Shown here: positions 7,970 to 13,115 of the stretch, piece by piece
How the letters are laid out: each line of letters begins with the position of its first letter
Position numbering within the stretch: position 1 is the stretch's first letter
Assembly (NCBI RefSeq): GCF_910578895.1
Contig: NZ_CAJTSC010000072.1
Location: 1 to 13,115 of the forward strand
Reading direction: 5' to 3'
From: an uncultured Bacteroides sp.
GTDB taxonomy: Bacteria; Bacteroidota; Bacteroidia; Bacteroidales; Bacteroidaceae
DNA: 13,115 nt
The notes under the pieces: generated by a model
Databases searched by the model: none
What the model saw: the letters and a program-made list of their open reading frames with translations, nothing else
What the model was told of the DNA's origin: nothing
Made by a program: the position numbers and the translations under genes

Positions 7970-7994
7970 ACCTTGAAAGAATGTTCTCTGTGGA

Positions 7995-8002
7995 CAAAGG
8001 TA
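7995..8002 (-). promoter_or_regulatory. Bacteroides-type -7 promoter element for xerD
   Basis: On the minus strand 8002-7995 reads TACCTTTG, an exact match to TAnnTTTG. Transcription would begin near 7988 and give xerD a leader of about 100 bases. It lies downstream of the aroQ promoter and points back at it. Confidence 0.5.
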
Positions 8003-8016
8003 TAAAAAAATGTGTT

Positions 8017-8436
8017 ATGAGGATACAGATTATTAACGGTCCCAATATAAATCTGTTGGGAAAACGTGAACCTTCCATTTATGGCAGTGTTACTTTTGAA
8101 GACTACCTTGCCGAACTCCGCGAAAGATATGCGGATATACAAATAGATTATTTTCAATCCAACATCGAAGGAGAGCTGATAGACAAGATACAGCAGGTAG
8201 GTTTCGATGTGGACGGCATTATTTTCAATGCAGGTGCTTACACCCATACTTCCATTGCTTTACAAGACGCGATCCGTTCGGTCACTGCTCCGGTGATTGA
8301 GGTTCACATTTCCAATGTACATACCCGGGAAGCGTTTCGCCATGTATCCATGATAGCTTGTGCCTGTCGGGGTGTTATCTGTGGTTTTGGGTTGAACTCT
8401 TATCGTTTGGCATTGGAAGCGCTGAAAGAATCGTGA
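8017..8436 (+). CDS. aroQ: 3-dehydroquinate dehydratase, type II
   Basis: This 139-residue enzyme converts 3-dehydroquinate to 3-dehydroshikimate in the shikimate pathway to chorismate and the aromatic amino acids. Type II enzymes are small flavodoxin-like subunits forming dodecamers. The family residues are all in place when compared with the Mycobacterium/Streptomyces enzymes: Arg17 and Tyr22 in NLLGKREPSIYG (12-23), Asn71 and His77 in NAGAYTH (71-77), His97 in EVHISN (95-100), and Arg104 and Arg108 in HTREAFRH (102-109). Tyr22 is the expected general base and His97 the acid. The ATG at 8017 puts MRIQIINGPN at the N-terminus, as in homologues, and follows the predicted transcript start; the open frame extends upstream to 7966. 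It is followed by pyk after 69 bases and is divergent from xerD. Confidence 0.93.
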   Translation: MRIQIINGPNINLLGKREPSIYGSVTFEDYLAELRERYADIQIDYFQSNIEGELIDKIQQVGFDVDGIIFNAGAYTHTSIALQDAIRSVTAPVIEVHISNVHTREAFRHVSMIACACRGVICGFGLNSYRLALEALKES

Positions 8437-8505
8437 ATGGTTGTTCTCCATCCGGCATTCATTTGATATAAAATTTAAAGTTAATATAAAATAGGTATTA
8501 AGATT

Positions 8506-9963
8506 ATGCAATTGAAACAGACAAAAATCGTTGCAACGATTTCCGACCAGCGTTGCGATGTCGATTTTATAAAACAGTTGTTCGACGCGGGTCTGAACGT
8601 AGTGCGCATGAATACGGCCCATGCAGGACGCGAAGGCTTCGAGAAACTGATTGCCAACGTACGTACGGTTTCCAAACGCATTGCCATCCTTATGGATACG
8701 AAAGGTCCTGAAGTGCGTACAACGGTTCTTGCCGAACCCATTCCTTTTAAAATAGGCGACCGTGTAAAAGTGGTAGGTAATCCCGACTTACAGACTACCC
8801 GCGAGTGTATCGCCGTTTCTTATCCTGACTTCGTAAACGACCTGAGTGTGGGCGGTCATATCCTTATTGATGACGGTGACCTGGAATTGATTGTCGTAGA
8901 GAAGAATGCGGACCACCTGCTGTGCGAGGTACAGAACGAAGCCACCTTGAGCAGCCGTAAGAGTGTCAACGTGCCGGGTGTACGTATTAACCTGCCCTCA
9001 CTGACAGAAAAAGACCGTAACAACATCCTCTATGCTATCGAAAAGGACATTGATTTCATTGCCCACTCTTTCGTACGCAACAGGCAGGATATTCTGGATA
9101 TAAAGGCTATTCTTGATGCCCACAACAGCGATATCAGAATAATTGCCAAGATTGAGAATCAGGAAGGCGTAGACAATATCGACGAGATTCTCGAAGTTGC
9201 CGACGGTGTTATGGTAGCCCGCGGTGACTTGGGCATTGAAATTCCTCAGGAGCGCATTCCGGGCATCCAACGCGTGCTCATCCGTAAATGTATTCTGGCA
9301 AAGAAACCGGTAATCGTTGCTACGCAGATGCTCCACACCATGATTTCCAACCCGCGTCCTACCCGTGCGGAAGTGACGGACATTGCCAATGCCATCTATT
9401 ACCGTACGGATGCCTTGATGCTGAGTGGTGAGACTGCCTATGGCAAATATCCGTTGGAAGCCGTTAAGACAATGACGAAAGTCGCTTCGCAAGCGGAAAA
9501 AGACAAATTGGCGGACAACGATATCCGTATTCCTTTGGACGAGAACAGCAATGACGTAACGGCTTTCCTTGCCAAGCAAGCGGTGAAAGCTACTACGAAA
9601 TTGAAAATCCGTGCCATTATCACCGACAGTTATAGCGGCCGTACCGCCCGTAACCTTGCCGCATTCCGTGGTAAATATCCGGTTATTGCCATCTGCTATA
9701 AGGAGAAAACCATGCGTCACCTGGCGCTGTCATACGGTGTGGAAGCTATCTACATGCCCGAACTTGCCAACGGACAGGAGTACTACTTCGCCGCTCTTCG
9801 CCGCCTGCTTCAGGAAGGCCGTCTGCAACCTACCGATATGGTGGGCTATCTGAGTAGCGGTAAAGCCGGTACGCAAACTTCTTTCCTCGAAATCAACGTC
9901 GTGGAAGATGCGTTGAAACATGCCGAAGACAGCGTGTTGCCGAACAGTAACAGATACTTATAA
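8506..9963 (+). CDS. pyk: Pyruvate kinase
   Basis: This 485-residue enzyme transfers phosphate from phosphoenolpyruvate to ADP, the last ATP-making step of glycolysis. The barrel domain starts with TKIVATIS (6-13). LMDTKGPEVRT (62-72) leads into the B domain (~73-160). The active-site signature IIAKIENQEGVDNIDEIL (212-229) has Lys215 and Glu217, followed by ARGDLGIEIP (238-247, Asp241) and VATQMLHTM (271-279, Thr273). Residues ~350-475 form the C-terminal domain. The glutamate that marks potassium-dependent enzymes is present (Glu69). The first potassium-site loop reads RMNTAHA (34-40) where most pyruvate kinases have RLNFSHG, so the ligand serine is alanine (Ala38). The length is normal. I find no good -7 element in the 69-base gap after aroQ, so co-transcription with aroQ is plausible. 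Confidence 0.94.
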   Translation: MQLKQTKIVATISDQRCDVDFIKQLFDAGLNVVRMNTAHAGREGFEKLIANVRTVSKRIAILMDTKGPEVRTTVLAEPIPFKIGDRVKVVGNPDLQTTRECIAVSYPDFVNDLSVGGHILIDDGDLELIVVEKNADHLLCEVQNEATLSSRKSVNVPGVRINLPSLTEKDRNNILYAIEKDIDFIAHSFVRNRQDILDIKAILDAHNSDIRIIAKIENQEGVDNIDEILEVADGVMVARGDLGIEIPQERIPGIQRVLIRKCILAKKPVIVATQMLHTMISNPRPTRAEVTDIANAIYYRTDALMLSGETAYGKYPLEAVKTMTKVASQAEKDKLADNDIRIPLDENSNDVTAFLAKQAVKATTKLKIRAIITDSYSGRTARNLAAFRGKYPVIAICYKEKTMRHLALSYGVEAIYMPELANGQEYYFAALRRLLQEGRLQPTDMVGYLSSGKAGTQTSFLEINVVEDALKHAEDSVLPNSNRYL

Positions 9964-9967
9964 CAAC

Positions 9968-10045
9968 GGGCAATTGGTAATGGGCAATGGGAGATACCTG
10001 CTGCAATTCTCCGGTTGTCAATTACCAATTCTTAATTATCAATTC
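9968..10045. repeat. Doubled 14-base repeats in inverted arrangement
   Basis: Two 14-base copies stand at 9968-9981 (gggcaattggtaat) and 9982-9995, matching at 11 of 14. Two more, inverted relative to the first pair, stand at 10018-10031 (tcaattaccaattc) and 10032-10045, matching at 12 of 14. AATTGGTAAT (9972-9981) pairs perfectly with ATTACCAATT (10021-10030), and GGAGA (9990-9994) with TCTCC (10008-10012), giving a long hairpin. It fills the gap between pyk and the O-methyltransferase and ends five bases before the GTG start. Confidence 0.75.
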
Positions 10046-10050
10046 TCAAA

Positions 10051-10680
10051 GTGACTTTAGACGAATATATCCTGCAACACATTGACGACGAGGGCGGCTA
10101 CCTGAAAGCGCTCTATCGTGATACGCACCTCAAACTGCTCTATCCCCGTATGGCTTCGGGACATTTGCAGGGGCGTATGCTCAAGATGTTTGTCAGGATG
10201 ATACGTCCCCGTCAGGTGTTGGAAATCGGGACATATAGCGGATATTCCGCACTTTGCATGGCAGAAGGATTGCCCGAGGACGGAATGCTGCACACGTTCG
10301 AAATCAATGACGAGCAGGAAGATTTCACCCGTCCTTGGCTGGAAAACTCACCCTATGCCGATAAGATAAGATTCTATATAGGCAATGCGTTGGAACTTGT
10401 TCCCCGATTGGACGTTACTTTCGACCTCGCTTTCATCGATGGAGACAAGCGCCGCTATATCGATTACTATGAGATGGTGTTGGCGCGTCTTTCGGAAGGC
10501 GGTTATATCATAGCCGACAACACTTTGTGGGACGGGCACGTCCTTGAAGAGCATCCGCACCGCACGGACTTGCAGACCATCGGCATAAAAGCCTTTAATG
10601 ATTTGGTTGCCGCAGACAGCCGTGTAGAGAAAGTCATACTGCCGTTGCGCGACGGACTGACGATTATCCGTAAGAAGTAA
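10051..10680 (+). CDS. Class I SAM-dependent O-methyltransferase, COMT-like (metal-dependent)
   Basis: This 209-residue cytoplasmic protein belongs to the small bacterial O-methyltransferases related to catechol/caffeoyl-CoA methyltransferases. SAM motif I is VLEIGTYSGYSAL (56-68), the ribose-binding acidic strand is TFEIND (82-87), and FDLAFIDGDKRRYIDYYE (124-141) is the family signature. Asp130, Asp156 and Asn157 (IIADNTLWDG) fit the divalent-metal site that orients catechol-type substrates. The real substrate is unknown. The start is GTG at 10051: an in-frame stop lies at 10033-10035, no ATG intervenes, and the next Met is residue 34, inside the fold. It follows pyk by 87 bases that hold an inverted repeat, and I see no separate promoter, so it may be read from the pyk transcript with translation affected by the hairpin. 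The stop region is duplicated downstream. Confidence 0.86.
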   Translation: MTLDEYILQHIDDEGGYLKALYRDTHLKLLYPRMASGHLQGRMLKMFVRMIRPRQVLEIGTYSGYSALCMAEGLPEDGMLHTFEINDEQEDFTRPWLENSPYADKIRFYIGNALELVPRLDVTFDLAFIDGDKRRYIDYYEMVLARLSEGGYIIADNTLWDGHVLEEHPHRTDLQTIGIKAFNDLVAADSRVEKVILPLRDGLTIIRKK

Positions 10681-10723
10681 CGCGATTTCCGTAAGAAGTA
10701 AGACGGTCATCCGTAAGAAATAA
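10668..10723 (+). repeat. Three tandem copies of the O-methyltransferase stop region
   Basis: The last codons and stop of the gene, ccgtaagaagtaa (10668-10680), recur exactly at 10689-10701 and with one change (ccgtaagaaataa) at 10711-10723. The spacing is 21 and then 22 bases. Each copy again carries a TAA. This looks like local tandem duplication of the 3' end and leaves the protein unchanged. Confidence 0.85.
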
Positions 10724-10734
10724 TAAGAGTCCGT

Positions 10735-10805
10735 CATCCCCTTTCATTTTCATTATCCCTTTACAACGCACTGCTTCATGGGGATTGGCGGAATGAAGGG
10801 GGATG
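10735..10805. terminator. Inverted repeat between convergent genes, possible bidirectional terminator
   Basis: catcccctttcatt (10735-10748) and aatgaagggggatg (10792-10805) are inverted copies that pair at 13 of 14 positions around a 43-base loop. The element lies between the converging O-methyltransferase and LolE-like genes. A T-rich stretch (10809-10820) follows on the + strand, but it overlaps the end of the permease gene. The long loop makes an ordinary intrinsic terminator uncertain. Confidence 0.5.
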
Positions 10806-10811
10806 ATGTTT

Positions 10812-12044
10812 TTATTTCTTGAGCAGCCGTTTGCTCAGATATCGTACCGGATACCACACCGAGAGGAATCCTACGGTGATAACCGTCACGAATATCAAGA
10901 CAAGGTCCGTGGCATGCACGCTTACCGGATAGGCATCCACCACAAAACTGCCGCTACCCCCTCCTAAGGAGATAAGTCCGAAATGCTGTTGCAGGAAGCA
11001 CAGCAATAACCCCAGTATAATTCCCGCAATGGCTCCGAATACCGAAATCAGCCGTCCCTCGAAAAGGAAAATGCGGGCAATCAACCGGTCGTCCGCTCCC
11101 AGCTTGCGCAACGTTTCCGCATCCTCGCGTTTGTCCAATATCAGCATGGACAGCGAACCGATGACATTGAAACAGGCAATCATAAGGATAAAAGTAAGAA
11201 ACAGATACGAGATAAGTTTTTCAATCTCCATGATGCGGAATACATCCGCCTGCTGCTCATAACGGTTCTGTACGGCGAAGCGCTCTCCCAAGATGCGTTC
11301 CATCTTCTTCTGCGTGGCATTGACGTTGTTGCCCGGCTTCAGTTTCAACTCGATGGCGGAAACTTCCGTCTCATAATCGAACAGCCGCCGTGCAAAGCTC
11401 AGGGAGGTAAGGATATAGCGTGCATCGTATTTCTGCTGGTTGACGACAAATACGGCTCCCGGCGAGAACAGGTATTCCCGGTTGAAAGCCGACGACGGGT
11501 TGGCAATGTTGATACGCGCGTTCCTTTGGGGCGCATACACCTGTAGCGGGTCTATGAACTGTATCCCCGTGCCCAGTTCCGATACCAGTTCCACGCCCAT
11601 AAAGCCGTAGTCCACAACCGAATCGTTCAATATGAACTTTCCTGTGCCGTGCAGCAGGCTGTCTATGGATGTCAGTTGCTCGAAGTTGTCCTCCACGCCT
11701 TTGATAACCGCCATTGCCTGACGGTTTTTGTACTGCACCATTGCGTTCTCTTCCAGCGTTTCCGTCCAGACGGCTATCTCGGGCAGGGCACGTACCTGCT
11801 GCACGCGCGCTTCCAGCGGGTTGAACACCTTGCCTTCACGGACGGTGATTTTCAGTTCCGGGTCGAATGCCGTGAAGAACTCCGCTACCATATCCTGAAA
11901 ACCGTTGAATACGGAGAGCGTGCACACTAATGCCAATGTAGCCAAAGCCACTCCGCATACCGAGATACCGGATATGATATTAATGGCATTGTGTTTCTTC
12001 TTGGAGAAGAGGTAACGGCGCGCTATGTAGAAGGGGAGGTTCAA
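10812..12044 (-). CDS. LolC/LolE-family (FtsX-like) ABC transporter permease
   Basis: This 410-residue inner-membrane protein has the four-helix layout of lipoprotein-releasing permeases: TM1 at ~22-46, a large periplasmic domain (~48-270), then TM2 (~277-301), TM3 (~332-352) and TM4 (~380-400). The N-terminus FYIARRYLFSKKKHNAINIIS (5-25) and the loop DKREDAETLRKLGAD (304-318) are typical of LolC/LolE proteins, which with the ATPase LolD pull lipoproteins from the inner membrane towards the LolA chaperone. Many Bacteroidota encode more than one such permease, and no LolD ATPase gene is adjacent here, so assignment to LolC or LolE is not possible and another FtsX-like role remains open. It starts 29 bases after rbfA on the same strand, so the two are probably one operon. 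Confidence 0.85.
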   Translation of the reverse strand: MNLPFYIARRYLFSKKKHNAINIISGISVCGVALATLALVCTLSVFNGFQDMVAEFFTAFDPELKITVREGKVFNPLEARVQQVRALPEIAVWTETLEENAMVQYKNRQAMAVIKGVEDNFEQLTSIDSLLHGTGKFILNDSVVDYGFMGVELVSELGTGIQFIDPLQVYAPQRNARINIANPSSAFNREYLFSPGAVFVVNQQKYDARYILTSLSFARRLFDYETEVSAIELKLKPGNNVNATQKKMERILGERFAVQNRYEQQADVFRIMEIEKLISYLFLTFILMIACFNVIGSLSMLILDKREDAETLRKLGADDRLIARIFLFEGRLISVFGAIAGIILGLLLCFLQQHFGLISLGGGSGSFVVDAYPVSVHATDLVLIFVTVITVGFLSVWYPVRYLSKRLLKK

Positions 12045-12073
12045 TGTCGCGGTTGGTGGTTGGTTCTACGGAA

Positions 12074-12406
12074 CTACTTAAGCAATTCGTCAATTCTTTC
12101 CAGATAATCCAACGAGTCGTCCACGAAGAACTTCAGTTCGGGAATGATGCGCAGCTGGTGGCGCACGCGGTTGCCCAGTTCAAAGCGGATGGACTTCATG
12201 TTGGCATTGACGTTCTTGATGATGTCTTCGCTTCTCTCCGAAGGGAAAACGCTGAGGTAGGCGCGTGCCACGCTCATATCGGGACTGATGCGTACGGCGC
12301 TGACTGAAATCAGTATGCCGGGCATTGATTTGGTCTGTAACAAGAAGATGTCACTCAACTCCTTTTGAAGCAAGCGGGCTATTTTGTGCTGTCTGGTAGT
12401 TTCCAT
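12074..12406 (-). CDS. rbfA: 30S ribosome-binding factor A
   Basis: This 110-residue KH-fold protein binds the immature 30S ribosomal subunit near the 5' end of 16S rRNA and helps late maturation; in E. coli it is needed for growth in the cold. The N-terminal helix TRQHKIARLLQKELSDIFL (4-22), the central strand VSAVRISPDMSVARAYLSVF (35-54) and the C-terminal RHQLRIIPELKFFVDDSLD (82-100) follow the family pattern, and the length is normal (E. coli has 133 residues with a longer tail). The ATG at 12406 sits about 20 bases after the predicted transcription start. It is the first gene of a likely two-gene unit with the LolE-like permease; pairing ribosome maturation with lipoprotein export has no obvious functional logic. 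Confidence 0.93.
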   Translation of the reverse strand: METTRQHKIARLLQKELSDIFLLQTKSMPGILISVSAVRISPDMSVARAYLSVFPSERSEDIIKNVNANMKSIRFELGNRVRHQLRIIPELKFFVDDSLDYLERIDELLK

Positions 12407-12432
12407 ACTTTATCCTTTTTTTGATTTGAAGA

Positions 12433-12441
12433 GCAAAGTTA
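12433..12441 (-). promoter_or_regulatory. Bacteroides-type -7 promoter element for rbfA
   Basis: On the minus strand 12441-12433 reads TAACTTTGC, an exact TAnnTTTG match, predicting a start near 12426 and a 20-base leader. Upstream sequence is AT-rich (12441-12480) with no clear -33 TTTG box. Confidence 0.6.
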
Positions 12442-12490
12442 CTGAAATATATCGTTCTAACGGTAATTTATGCCTTTTTTCTTTTCCTTG

Positions 12491-12675
12491 CGGCTTTTGT
12501 ATCTAAGGGAGTCAGGGGAGTTAAAAGGAGCCATCGGCCGCCAAGCCGGCTTACGAGTTAAAGCCGATACTTCTGTAACGATGTCATACACAAGCGTATC
12601 GGTTCTAACTCCTTTAGCTCTTGACGAAGCGATGCGAAGTGATAACTCCCCTAACTCCCTTAAATGCAAAAGCCG
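12491..12675. repeat. Nested inverted repeat element of about 185 bases
   Basis: Outer 33-base arms at 12491-12523 and 12643-12675 are inverted copies with three mismatches. Each contains aagggagt, a pyrimidine/A pair and ggggagtta. Inner 17-base arms at 12554-12570 and 12596-12612 match at 14 of 17. A perfect palindrome AAGCCGGCTT (12543-12552) lies on the left side. The heptamer ggagtta or its complement recurs several times. The nested symmetry suits a MITE or REP-like element or a long RNA hairpin. I see no flanking target-site duplication and no transposase. Confidence 0.82.
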
Positions 12676-12759
12676 TGTAATTCCCCTAAACGCAAAGGTC
12701 GTGGTGTGTAAGTTGCTTCGACCGCTCTTCGTTGTCCGGAACATGACGGACCCGGTCGT

Positions 12760-12851
12760 CTTCCCGCGTATAGATGAAGAGAGTCATTGAGACGGTGTAC
12801 ACCAACGGCTATGTAGAAATATCTCCTTCCCGCGCATGCATGAAGAGAGCC
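12760..12851. repeat. Pair of 26-base direct repeats
   Basis: Two direct copies at 12760-12785 and 12826-12851 share cttcccgcg and atgaagagag and differ at four of 26 positions. They start 66 bases apart. The symmetric site GGTGTACACC lies between them. The function is unknown. Confidence 0.7.
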
Positions 12852-13036
12852 GAACGGTTCCGTTTTGTGGCAAAAAGGCAGCAAAACCGCCCTTTTGCTT
12901 ACTCCCGCCCTTGCGCCTTTCTTCCGGAATGGAAGCGGCTTGCATAAAACACGGATGGATATGCTTCTTTTCCCGATAAAAATGCGCCGTTTATGCAGAA
13001 GACGGTCTTTTCTCCCGTTGGACACAAGCGTTTCAG

Positions 13037-13115
13037 CCGATAGACATTAACATCTGTGGCGATGGACATTAATGTCTGTCGCGATAGACACTAATGTCCA
13101 TCACGAGCGGCATTA
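13037..13115. repeat. 22-base palindromic tandem repeat array at the right edge
   Basis: Three full 22-base units lie head to tail at 13037-13058, 13059-13080 and 13081-13102. A diverged partial fourth runs to the window edge. The middle unit contains GACATTAATGTC (13065-13076), a perfect palindrome; the outer units carry near-palindromic versions. No unique spacers separate the units, so this is not a CRISPR array. Confidence 0.85.

Larger units (their letters stand above)
12407..13115. other. Gene-free stretch rich in repeats
   Basis: Nothing here looks like a gene. Open frames on both strands (for example 12457-12744 and 12660-13025 on the minus strand) cross the repeats and give arginine-rich, low-similarity peptides. 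Apart from the rbfA promoter and three repeat families, I see short symmetric sites: AAGCCGGCTT (12543-12552), GGTGTACACC (12794-12803) and GAACGGTTC (near 12852-12860). The part from about 12855 to 13030 shows no clear structure to me. Confidence 0.6.

Noticed and set aside
7966..8016. N-terminal extension of aroQ by 17 residues
   Set aside because: It would start inside the predicted -7 element and does not fit the compact N-terminus of the family.
12457..12744. A 95-codon minus-strand frame
   Set aside because: Nearly all of it is the nested inverted repeat, so the open frame is a by-product of that element.
12660..13025. A 121-codon minus-strand frame
   Set aside because: It crosses the 26-base direct repeats, is arginine-rich with no fold-like pattern, and has no promoter or family match I recognise.
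13037..13115. CRISPR array
   Set aside because: The 22-base units are directly adjacent with no unique spacers, and no cas gene is present.

Overview
The window looks like chromosomal DNA of a Bacteroides species or a close relative in the Bacteroidales. The evidence is the gene content, several promoter elements of the Bacteroides -7 type (TAnnTTTG), the lack of strong Shine-Dalgarno sites, and two lipoproteins typical of the group (a DUF4369/thioredoxin-fold protein and a TPR/OmpA-like protein). Nearly all of the sequence is ordinary core-genome coding. I see no CRISPR array, insertion sequence, prophage, rRNA or tRNA.

Layout from left to right. Positions 1-208 hold a 10-base-period tandem repeat, a GC-rich hairpin and a promoter. 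They lead into an ADP-forming acyl-CoA synthetase on the + strand (209-2272). It converges on a minus-strand block: yifB/comM-like AAA ATPase (2337-3875, GTG start), a DUF4369/TlpA-like lipoprotein with no redox cysteines (3917-4996), a strongly promoted and cleanly terminated TPR/OmpA-like lipoprotein (5110-6798), and the tyrosine recombinase xerD (6935-7885). xerD is divergent from a + strand run of aroQ (type II 3-dehydroquinate dehydratase), pyk (pyruvate kinase) and an O-methyltransferase with a GTG start. This run converges on a minus-strand pair, rbfA followed by a LolC/LolE-type permease gene. The last ~700 bases (12407-13115) contain the rbfA promoter and then three kinds of non-coding repeat.

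Functional links are mostly housekeeping. Pyruvate kinase and the ADP-forming ligase both make ATP at the substrate level, from phosphoenolpyruvate and from acyl-CoA thioesters. AroQ feeds aromatic amino acid synthesis. XerD resolves chromosome dimers. RbfA matures the 30S ribosomal subunit, and the LolE-like protein probably helps export lipoproteins such as the two encoded here.

I do not find a convincing undescribed multi-gene system. The points most worth a second look are between or at the edges of genes: a nested inverted repeat of about 185 bases upstream of rbfA, a 22-base palindromic tandem array running off the right edge, a doubled and inverted 14-base repeat in the pyk/O-methyltransferase gap, a threefold copy of the O-methyltransferase stop region, and face-to-face xerD/aroQ promoters. 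Two protein-level oddities are the cysteine-less thioredoxin fold and a substituted potassium-site residue in pyruvate kinase.
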